Positions 1 to 5,503 of a DNA stretch of 6,765 nucleotides are shown here, in pieces. The notes under the pieces are model-generated. The model was not told the DNA's origin, did not search any database, and saw nothing but the letters and a program-made list of their open reading frames with translations. This stretch comes from Proteobacteria bacterium UBA1847 (lineage in GTDB: Bacteria; Pseudomonadota; Gammaproteobacteria; Steroidobacterales; Woeseiaceae): the NCBI GenBank assembly GCA_002338605.1, contig DDIP01000415.1:1-6765 (forward strand). The letters run 5' to 3'. The first letter of the stretch is position 1. Every line of letters begins with the position of its first letter. Position numbers and translations under genes: made by a program.

Positions 1-229
1 TCCGCTTCTCGCGGGACTGGAGGATGGCTGCTTTTTTTATTACTTGCACAGTTACGCCCTGCCGGTTTCTGACTATTCCCTGGCAACTGCGACTCACGGT
101 GATTCAGACGGCTTCTCGTTTTCATCGGTCGTCGGGTTTGAGAACTTCTTTGCCGCACAGTTCCACCCCGAGCGATCGTCTATTTCGGGCGCAGCGGTTC
201 TCGCGAATTTTCTGCGCGGTGTCGCATGA
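1..229 (+). CDS. hisH: Imidazole glycerol phosphate synthase, glutaminase subunit HisH (3' end only)
   Basis: This is the last 75 codons of hisH, read from position 2; the start lies outside the window, and full proteins are about 200 residues. HisH hydrolyses glutamine and passes the ammonia to HisF, so that together they make imidazole glycerol phosphate and AICAR in histidine synthesis. The visible part is the C-terminal end of a class I glutamine amidotransferase. It has the family segment GLEDGCFFYYLHSYALPV and then AAQFHPERS, which holds the His and Glu of the Cys-His-Glu triad; the nucleophile Cys would be upstream and is not seen. The final LANFL helix matches the E. coli protein end. 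The TGA stop (227-229) overlaps the hisA ATG in an ATGA, so translation is probably coupled. An in-frame TTG at 44 is internal and not a start, because the homology continues upstream of it. Confidence 0.95.
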   Translation, partial: PLLAGLEDGCFFYYLHSYALPVSDYSLATATHGDSDGFSFSSVVGFENFFAAQFHPERSSISGAAVLANFLRGVA

Positions 230-966
230 AGATAATTCCAGCAATCGATATCCGGGATGGACAGTGCGTTCGCCTGTTCCAGGGCGATTTCGACAAGAGC
301 ACCGTTTACAGTGCCGATCCCGCATCCGTTGCGCAAAAGTTTTCGCGGCTTGCCGTAACGGACCTCCACATCGTTGATCTGGACGGTGCCCGGTCGGGCA
401 AGCAAATTAATCACCGTGTTGTCGCGAATATCGTGGCGCAGACAGGCCTCTCGGTTCAGGTTGGTGGCGGTATTCGCCGTCGTTCAGACATCGTCGCCTG
501 GTTGGACGCCGGGGTCAGTCGATGCGTCGTCGGCAGCATGGCCATCAGGGAACCAGAGTGCGTCAGGGAGTGGATAGATGAATTGGGAGTCGATGCCATT
601 GCTCTCGCACTCGACGCACGCCTGGATGGCGACGGTGTACCTCAACTTACGACAGAAGGCTGGACTGCTAACTCAAATGTCTCCCTGTGGCAATGCCTTG
701 AGACTTACGGTTCCGACAATCGCTTTCACGTGCTGTGTACCGACGTCGGTCGCGATGGTGCAATGACCGGACCGAATGTCGAATTGTACAAAGAGATTCT
801 GCGACGATTTCCGAGTCTCCGGTTGCAGGCCTCGGGCGGGGTCCGAGACCTCGGCGACCTGAAAGACCTGCGCGCACTCGGTGTCCCGGCGGCAATTGTC
901 GGTCGGGCACTGCTGGACGGTGCAATCAACGAACGGGAGGTGGCGCAATTCCAGCAAAGCGCATAA
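226..966 (+). CDS. hisA: ProFAR isomerase HisA
   Basis: HisA is the phosphoribosylformimino-5-aminoimidazole carboxamide ribotide isomerase of histidine synthesis. It opens the sugar of ProFAR to give PRFAR, the substrate of HisF/HisH. The 246-residue protein is full length for the family (about 245) and folds as a (beta/alpha)8 barrel with two phosphate sites. Asp8 in PAIDIRDG is the expected general base and Asp130 in LALDARLD the general acid. Phosphate-binding loops are visible as VGGGIR (79-84), VGSMA (102-106), TDVGRDG followed by MTGPN (172-184), ASGGV (202-206) and IVGRALL (224-230). The start is the ATG inside the hisH stop; no strong ribosome-binding site precedes it, which fits coupled translation. 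Its last 19 bases also encode the start of hisF. Both catalytic Asp residues are present, so the enzyme should be active. Confidence 0.97.
   Translation: MKIIPAIDIRDGQCVRLFQGDFDKSTVYSADPASVAQKFSRLAVTDLHIVDLDGARSGKQINHRVVANIVAQTGLSVQVGGGIRRRSDIVAWLDAGVSRCVVGSMAIREPECVREWIDELGVDAIALALDARLDGDGVPQLTTEGWTANSNVSLWQCLETYGSDNRFHVLCTDVGRDGAMTGPNVELYKEILRRFPSLRLQASGGVRDLGDLKDLRALGVPAAIVGRALLDGAINEREVAQFQQSA
935..940 (+). promoter_or_regulatory. Ribosome-binding site for hisF (decides the ATT start)
   Basis: GGGAGG lies inside the hisA coding region, 7 nt before the ATT at 948. This is a strong Shine-Dalgarno match at normal spacing. No in-frame ATG, GTG or TTG sits at a comparable distance, so the site supports ATT as the hisF initiation codon. 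Confidence 0.7.
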
Positions 967-1715
967 TCCCGTGCCTCGATGTCCGTGATGGCGTTGTCGT
1001 CAAAGGCGTACAGTTTCGTTCGCACCGTGTCGTTGGCGATATTCTTGAACTCGCAGAGCGATACTGTAACGAAGGCGCTGACGAACTCGTGTTTTACGAC
1101 ATCACGGCAAGTCCCGATTCACGCAGCGTTGACCGTGGCTGGGTCAGCAAAGTGGCGGCAATTCTCGATATCCCGTTTTGTGTCGCCGGTGGCATTCGCT
1201 CGATAAGTGACGCCGAGGATGTTCTAAACAAGGGTGCCGACAAGATCTCGGTTAACACGCCTGCGCTGGTGAGACCCGAGCTTGTGTCCGAATTGGCGCG
1301 GCGCTTCGGTTCGCAGTGTGTGGTTGTTGGAATTGACAGTCACGAAGAGAACGGCGACTACAGGGTGCACCAGTTCACCGGTGACATTGCAAAGACCACG
1401 GCCACTTCACGCAGAACCGGCGACTGGATTGACGAAGTACTGGATCGCGGTGCCGGAGAGATTGTACTGAACTGCATGAACCGGGATGGCGTTCGCCAGG
1501 GGTATGACATCGCACAACTCCTAACCATACGGCAGGGATGCACTGTACCCCTGATTGCATCGGGTGGAGCTGGAGACATGCAGCACTTTGCAGACGTATT
1601 CCAGAAGGCCTCCGTAGACGGCACGCTGGCCGCCAGCGTATTTCACTGCGCCGAGATCAATATACTCAAGCTGAAGCAGTATCTTGCGGCCCGATCGGTC
1701 CGCATACGACCCTGA
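948..1715 (+). CDS. hisF: Imidazole glycerol phosphate synthase, cyclase subunit HisF (probable ATT start)
   Basis: HisF takes PRFAR and ammonia from HisH to form imidazole glycerol phosphate and AICAR. With the ATT start the protein is 255 residues (E. coli HisF 258). It opens [15 protein letters not shown], aligning residue for residue with the E. coli N-terminus [15 protein letters not shown]. The catalytic aspartates are at Asp11 and Asp130 (VVVGIDS), the positions known for the family. Other barrel motifs are DITAS (51-55), VAGGIRS (79-85), DKISVN (98-103), [10 protein letters not shown] (178-187), IASGGAG (203-209) and AASVFH (228-233). The reading frame stays open upstream to 735, but that extension (arginine- and proline-rich) is the hisA sequence in another frame and has no family resemblance. 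The 19-nt overlap with hisA has the same layout as in E. coli, where the codon is ATG. Gene identity is certain; the exact start is likely. Confidence 0.93.
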   Translation: MPAKRIIPCLDVRDGVVVKGVQFRSHRVVGDILELAERYCNEGADELVFYDITASPDSRSVDRGWVSKVAAILDIPFCVAGGIRSISDAEDVLNKGADKISVNTPALVRPELVSELARRFGSQCVVVGIDSHEENGDYRVHQFTGDIAKTTATSRRTGDWIDEVLDRGAGEIVLNCMNRDGVRQGYDIAQLLTIRQGCTVPLIASGGAGDMQHFADVFQKASVDGTLAASVFHCAEINILKLKQYLAARSVRIRP

Positions 1716-1718
1716 GGA
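1714..1718 (+). promoter_or_regulatory. Ribosome-binding site for hisE
   Basis: GAGGA overlaps the hisF TGA stop and ends 6 nt before the GTG at 1725. It supports GTG as the hisE start and suggests reinitiation by ribosomes finishing hisF. Confidence 0.6.
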
Positions 1719-1724
1719 CAAAAC

Positions 1725-2039
1725 GTGAATGCTTCTGAAACGGCGTTTCTGCAAGAACTGGAAGAAATTATTCACCACCGGTTGAATAGCCCGGGCGATG
1801 ACAGCTACACCGCGAGCCTGATCGCTGCAGGCTCCCGCCGGATTGCGCAAAAAGTTGGCGAAGAAGGTGTGGAGCTCGCGTTAGCTGCTGCTGCAGGTGA
1901 CAAAAGAGAAATCATCGACGAGGCATCCGATCTCGTCTATCACGTCCTGGTGTTGCTGGCCGATCAGGATTTGCGGCTCAAGGATGTGTGCGATTGCCTC
2001 AAGGCGCGCCACGATAGCCAGCAGCCCCGGTCAGGCTGA
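1725..2039 (+). CDS. hisE: Phosphoribosyl-ATP pyrophosphatase HisE, stand-alone
   Basis: HisE removes pyrophosphate from phosphoribosyl-ATP to give phosphoribosyl-AMP, the second step of histidine synthesis. The 104-residue protein is the usual length for a stand-alone HisE and all helical. The MazG-like metal-binding acidic motifs are visible: KVGEEGVELALA (about residues 43-54) and IIDEASDLVYHVLVLLA (about 63-79). Translation starts at GTG (1725), 6 nt after a GAGGA site. In E. coli the gene after hisF encodes a HisI-HisE fusion. Here only 9 nt separate hisF from hisE, so the HisI domain (PR-AMP cyclohydrolase) is absent and must be encoded elsewhere if the pathway is complete. The end overlaps the 3' end of the convergent GST gene by 9 bp. 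It is probably the last gene of this his operon. Confidence 0.95.
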   Translation: MNASETAFLQELEEIIHHRLNSPGDDSYTASLIAAGSRRIAQKVGEEGVELALAAAAGDKREIIDEASDLVYHVLVLLADQDLRLKDVCDCLKARHDSQQPRSG

Positions 2040-2624
2040 AGACAACGCCATCGCCTTCGCATAACCAGTTCGGCTGAGACAACGGTCTGCATAGGCATCC
2101 AGGTTGCGCGAGTCAGGCAGCATCTTGAACATGCGCAGGAAGACGACGCTCGAACCCAGCATGACATCAGCGGCGGAGAAGTTATCGCCGAGTATCCAGT
2201 CCTTCCCTTCCAGGCCATCGTCAAACGTCTGGATCATGGTCTCAAAATCACCCCAACCGCTGCGGTGCTTGTTAGCCGGTATATCGTGAAATTTCTCGGA
2301 CATCGCGGGTTCAATGACCGCCGGTGTGTACATGATCCAGTACAGAAACTTGCCGCGATCCGCCGAGTCAACAGCCGGTGCCAGCTGACCGGCGTTATAG
2401 CGGTCCGCGATGTACAGGCAAATAGCAGCGGACTCCGCCATTTTCACGTCACCGTCGACTATGGCGGGAACCTTGCCCATCGGACTGGCAGCGAGGAATT
2501 CCTGGCTATCACTGCGTTTCTCTGCATGAATATCGACACACACTGTTTCATAGCGGATGCCGGATTCCTCCAGCATCCAGAACACACGTGTCGACCGGGT
2601 CTGGGGCGCCCAGAATAATTTCAT
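2031..2624 (-). CDS. Glutathione S-transferase family protein
   Basis: This is a 197-residue cytosolic GST-fold protein. The N-terminal thioredoxin-like domain (about 1-78) begins MKLFWAPQTRSTRVFWMLEE, where Ser or Thr near residues 9-12 could contact glutathione. It contains SPMGKVPAIVDGD with the cis-Pro at 53, and then the glutathione gamma-glutamyl contact Glu64-Ser65 in AESAAICLYIADRY. The helical C-terminal domain (about 88-197) carries FSAAD (149-153), the Ser/Asp N-capping box typical of GSTs. The substrate cannot be told from sequence; conjugation, dehalogenation or peroxide reduction are all possible, and the GST class is unclear. Its ATG overlaps the stop of the upstream lysine fusion gene (ATGA), with AGGGAG 8 nt before it, so it is very likely co-expressed with that gene. 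Nothing in the protein itself points to lysine synthesis. Confidence 0.88.
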   Translation of the reverse strand: MKLFWAPQTRSTRVFWMLEESGIRYETVCVDIHAEKRSDSQEFLAASPMGKVPAIVDGDVKMAESAAICLYIADRYNAGQLAPAVDSADRGKFLYWIMYTPAVIEPAMSEKFHDIPANKHRSGWGDFETMIQTFDDGLEGKDWILGDNFSAADVMLGSSVVFLRMFKMLPDSRNLDAYADRCLSRTGYAKAMALSSA

Positions 2625-5263
2625 ATGACAATCTCCCTGGCGGCTTCACGTAAATTGTACTGTGAACTCATTGCGTAACCGTAAGCGCCGGCATTTGCGA
2701 TCAGAATGACGTCGCCCTCTTCGGTTGGCGGCAGCAGTCGATCGCTGCCCAGCCGATCACCGGTCTCACATATCGGTCCCACGACAGTAACCGTCTCGCT
2801 CGCGGCCTGGTCAGCACGCGTGAGATTGACGATCTCATGATAAGAGCCGTAAAGCGCCGGGCGAATGAGGGAATTCATACCCGTCCCCACGCCGACGTAT
2901 CGCATCTCGCCTTTGCCCTTGATCTGGGTGCAGCGCGTCAACAACACGCCGGCACGAGCAACCAAATAGCGGCCCGGCTCAAGCCACAATTCGAATTGCG
3001 GATAAGCCAGCTTGATTTCGGCGAGCATGCTGAGCATACTCTCGAGCATGAGCCGTTTGTCACCGGGTTTCTCAGGCACCCCGATACCGCCGCCGAGATC
3101 AATAGCACGCACTTGCGGGAACTGTTCGGCGACCAGCACCAGCTCTCCGGCTATGCTTCGCCAATTGTTCGGATCGAGGATGCCACTGCCGCTGTGAGCA
3201 TGAATACCAACGACTTCAGCGCCGGCTGCCATGACGAGTTTTTTCAACTCCTCGATTTCGAATCGTGGCACGCCGAACTTGGAATGCACTCCCGCTGTTT
3301 TTACGTGCTCGTGGTGGCCGCGCCCCTGCCCCGGATCCACTCGCACAAACAAAGACTGGCCTTTGAATATCTCCGGCCATGCCTGTAACGGGTAGAGGTT
3401 ATCGAGAGTAAGCTGCAGTCCTTTGTCAATCGCCCATTCGTATTCGTCACGTGGTGCGAAATTCGGCGTGAACAAGATCCGACCCAAGTCAATGCCAGGA
3501 ATGTTCGCCTCGAGCCATTCGATCTCGCCAGGAGATACGCATTCGAAATCGACGTCCTCCTTGGCCAGCGTACGCAGCAATTCCGGATTAAAGTTTGCCT
3601 TGACGGCATACAGGATGCGGCTGACGTTCTTGAGATTTTTCAGGCTGCGCGCAGCATCCACCACGCTTTGCCTGTCGTAGACATAGGCATTCAATTGCTT
3701 GTCTGCCAGAGCAATGAGTTCATCGCGTTTCCGCATCCACCAGGCGTCAGCCTTCTGGACCGCGATTTCCTCTCCGGCGAACAGTCGCTCCCAGCTGCGG
3801 CCAAAAACCGTCGACGCGCCGGTCTTTCGAATGAGCGTTGCATGCAGTTTGCTGACCAGCCGCGGCCCCTGTTGCCGGTCGACTACAAAACTCAGATTCA
3901 GGTCGTTTGCCGATTGCGACATCAGGTGGATACGTTCTTCTTCGAACACCTCCAATGCCGGTGCAAGCCGCGGAAGGATGGTACGAATCTTGCGGCCAAC
4001 CAGGCTGACCGCCGAGCAGTCGTTGATAATTCGGACACGACAAAGTTTTTCCAGGTCACTAACAAGCGACTCTTCGACGTCGTCCGACAACATGCCATCC
4101 GCTGTATCGATCGATACGGTAACGTTAGTCTCCGAGGTTGAAACGAGGTCGACTGAAACCCTATTGTCACTGAAGGCGGCAAAGGCCCTGGCGAGGAATC
4201 CAACCTCGTGCCACATGCCGACTGTGTCCATCGACACCAGGGTCAGGCCATTGCGAATACAGATGCCCTTGACTTGTGGCTTTGTTTCTTCCGTTACCGA
4301 CGAGATCACGGTGCCCCCGATATCGGGTGAACTGCTACTTCGAACGAACAGCGGGATGCCAAACTCGCGTACCGGGGTCAGGCAGCGAGGATGCAGAACC
4401 TTGCTGCCGGCGGACGCCAGTTCCTGCGCCTCATCGTAATGCAGCGCAACCAACAGTCGTGCCGATGGGACCACCTTGGGATCAGCTGAAAACATACCCG
4501 GCACATCCGTCCAGATCTCGAGTCGGCGTGCCTGCAGTTTGGCCGCAAAGTACGACGCAGACGTATCGGAACCGCCCCGCCCCAGAAGGACGGTTTCACC
4601 GTTCTTGTTTCGGGCGATAAACCCCTGCGTAAGAATAATTTTGTCTTGCGCCTCAAGGTTCGATTGCAATTGTGAATCCGGCGCAAAATCACAGGTCGCC
4701 GCCAGATAGGATGTACTCGTCTGCTGATTGCTGCGCGACCGACTGGTCAACAGGTCACGTGCGTCGAGCCACTGCACCGGAAGGCCCTGAGACAACAGGT
4801 ATTCAGTGCCTAGCCGTGTGGCCATCAGCTCGCCCAGCGCCATGATACGGACGCGCACTCGAACGCTGACCTCACGAACCAGTCGTATGCCTGCAATCAG
4901 TTGCTCGAGTTCGCGCAGTGTTGAATCGAGTAATGCACGCCCGTCCAGGCCGAGCGCCGCCGCCAGTTCATAGTGTTGCGCTCGAATGCCGTCCAGCACT
5001 TCCGAGGGAACGTCGGTTGCCGCCTCATCCAGCAGGTTTTCCAGGGCATTCGAGACCCCGTATAGCGCGGAATGCACAACCAGCGGTTTCAGTCCCTCGT
5101 CAATCCTGCGGCGTAGCAATGCAGCGATGCGTGCCCAGTTTTCGGCATTGGAAACGCTGGTCCCGCCAAACTTCATCACGACCCAGGGAGACCGGGCGAT
5201 TGCATCCGGAGCGCCCAGTGTACGGCTGTCTTCAAAACTCGCTTCGATCAAGGTCGAACTCAT
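2621..5263 (-). CDS. Bifunctional aspartate kinase / diaminopimelate decarboxylase (LysC-LysA fusion)
   Basis: One 880-residue protein carries the first and last enzymes of the diaminopimelate route to lysine. Residues about 27-300 are aspartate kinase: KFGGTSV (31-37), ALGELMATRLG (142-152), GRGGSDTSA (228-236), WTDVPGMFSADPK (251-263). Residues about 335-480 are two ACT regulatory domains. The first includes GFLARAFAAFSD and VDLVSTSETNV, close to the lysine-binding ACT of E. coli LysC, so lysine feedback is inferred. Residues about 500-880 are a PLP-dependent decarboxylase of alanine-racemase fold: YAVKAN with PLP Lys555, HAHSGSG (688-694), GGGIGV (724-729), EPGRY (762-766), GPICETGD with catalytic Cys832, and GAYGYAMSSQYN (859-870). 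No key residue is missing. Start: ATG at 5263 is chosen. An in-frame TTG at 5275 would add four residues; both lie before the first domain. GGGTAAG just upstream is a weak ribosome-binding site. Such fusions are known in Xanthomonas and Xylella. Confidence 0.95.
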   Translation of the reverse strand: MSSTLIEASFEDSRTLGAPDAIARSPWVVMKFGGTSVSNAENWARIAALLRRRIDEGLKPLVVHSALYGVSNALENLLDEAATDVPSEVLDGIRAQHYELAAALGLDGRALLDSTLRELEQLIAGIRLVREVSVRVRVRIMALGELMATRLGTEYLLSQGLPVQWLDARDLLTSRSRSNQQTSTSYLAATCDFAPDSQLQSNLEAQDKIILTQGFIARNKNGETVLLGRGGSDTSASYFAAKLQARRLEIWTDVPGMFSADPKVVPSARLLVALHYDEAQELASAGSKVLHPRCLTPVREFGIPLFVRSSSSPDIGGTVISSVTEETKPQVKGICIRNGLTLVSMDTVGMWHEVGFLARAFAAFSDNRVSVDLVSTSETNVTVSIDTADGMLSDDVEESLVSDLEKLCRVRIINDCSAVSLVGRKIRTILPRLAPALEVFEEERIHLMSQSANDLNLSFVVDRQQGPRLVSKLHATLIRKTGASTVFGRSWERLFAGEEIAVQKADAWWMRKRDELIALADKQLNAYVYDRQSVVDAARSLKNLKNVSRILYAVKANFNPELLRTLAKEDVDFECVSPGEIEWLEANIPGIDLGRILFTPNFAPRDEYEWAIDKGLQLTLDNLYPLQAWPEIFKGQSLFVRVDPGQGRGHHEHVKTAGVHSKFGVPRFEIEELKKLVMAAGAEVVGIHAHSGSGILDPNNWRSIAGELVLVAEQFPQVRAIDLGGGIGVPEKPGDKRLMLESMLSMLAEIKLAYPQFELWLEPGRYLVARAGVLLTRCTQIKGKGEMRYVGVGTGMNSLIRPALYGSYHEIVNLTRADQAASETVTVVGPICETGDRLGSDRLLPPTEEGDVILIANAGAYGYAMSSQYNLREAAREIVI
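2633..2638 (-). promoter_or_regulatory. Ribosome-binding site for the GST gene
   Basis: AGGGAG on the - strand lies within the last codons of the lysine fusion gene, 8 nt upstream of the GST ATG at 2624. It supports that start and the coupled layout. Confidence 0.6.
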
Positions 5264-5285
5264 CGGCTTACCCAATCAGACCGGC

Positions 5286-5320
5286 AAAAAAAAACCCGCG
5301 AGGAGTTGCCCGGCGGGTTT
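5286..5320 (-). terminator. Intrinsic terminator between ilvD/small ORF and the lysine fusion gene
   Basis: On the - strand AAACCCGC (5320-5313) pairs with GCGGGTTT (5299-5292) across a 13-nt loop, an 8-bp stem with five G-C pairs, followed directly by a run of T. Nine T in a row span 5294-5286, three of them in the stem. The + strand has only TTTG after the hairpin, so it works best for leftward transcription. It follows ilvD and the small ORF, and ends 22 nt before the ATG of the lysine fusion gene. It could end the ilvD transcript or act as an attenuator for the lysine gene. Confidence 0.85.
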
Positions 5321-5331
5321 GTTGGCTCTGT

Positions 5332-5349
5332 CCAGGCTTTTCTAGCCGG
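5332..5349 (-). other. Small hairpin over the small-ORF stop codon
   Basis: On the - strand CCGGCT (5349-5344) pairs with AGCC plus GG (5338-5332, one bulged T) around the loop AGAAA. The TAG stop of the small ORF (5344-5342) begins at the last base of the 5' arm and runs into the loop. It could be nested inside an alternative pairing of 5351-5359 with 5312-5322, which would break the terminator stem. Its role is inferred only. Confidence 0.35.
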
Positions 5350-5503
5350 TACAACCGCCACTCGCACCCACGCACCTCTGGCGCGCCATGTCTTTTATGT
5401 GTTTTTTCACATCGGCCATACCGATGCGCTGGCACAATACGTGGGTGTCGTAAAAAATCATCGCCGCAGTTAAGCGAACATGGAACGAAAGGTCAAGCTC
5501 CAT
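5342..5503 (-). CDS. Possible small ORF (53 aa) between ilvD and the lysine fusion gene
   Basis: I do not recognise this protein. Read from ATG at 5503 it has 53 residues and overlaps the last 11 bases of ilvD, so it could be translated by coupling; no strong ribosome-binding site is visible. Alternative in-frame starts are ATG at 5527, 5461 (39 aa) and 5419. The middle has KKHIKD, three Lys codons (all AAA) within five codons at 5394-5408. The C-terminus is Cys- and Gly-rich ([11 protein letters not shown]). It has no clear signal peptide, membrane segment or known domain. The stop lies 21 nt before the terminator hairpin, as expected for a last gene of an ilvD operon or for a leader peptide of the lysine gene. 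It may equally be a chance open frame, because a 53-codon ORF can arise by accident at this base composition. No other gene is seen in this 230-bp gap, and no convincing sigma-70 promoter. Confidence 0.3.
   Translation of the reverse strand: MELDLSFHVRLTAAMIFYDTHVLCQRIGMADVKKHIKDMARQRCVGASGGCTG

Noticed and set aside
735..947. A 71-codon upstream extension of the hisF frame starting at ATG 735
   Set aside because: It is hisA read in another frame, rich in Arg and Pro, with no ribosome-binding site evidence and no match to HisF, whose conserved N-terminus begins at 948.
2837..3388. A 183-codon + strand frame opposite the decarboxylase half of the fusion gene
   Set aside because: The opposite strand carries the conserved HAHSGSG and GGGIGV motifs; this frame is its complement and has no recognisable family features.
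3699..4439. A 246-codon open frame on the + strand inside the lysine fusion gene
   Set aside because: It lies antisense to clearly conserved aspartate kinase and ACT sequence. Its product is Ser/Arg-rich and low in recognisable motifs, as expected for a shadow of a GC-rich gene.
5264..5275. TTG at 5275 as the start of the lysine fusion gene
   Set aside because: ATG at 5263 is in the same frame just downstream and is the stronger codon. The TTG has no better ribosome-binding site and would begin 10 nt after the terminator T-run. It is not excluded.
5369..5380. AGAGGTGCG on the - strand, which resembles the 5' end of the lysine riboswitch (L box)
   Set aside because: Only this short match is present. 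The roughly 170-nt L-box core, including the GGGG and GCCGAAG-type segments, does not fit or appear in the 50-odd bases before the terminator hairpin.
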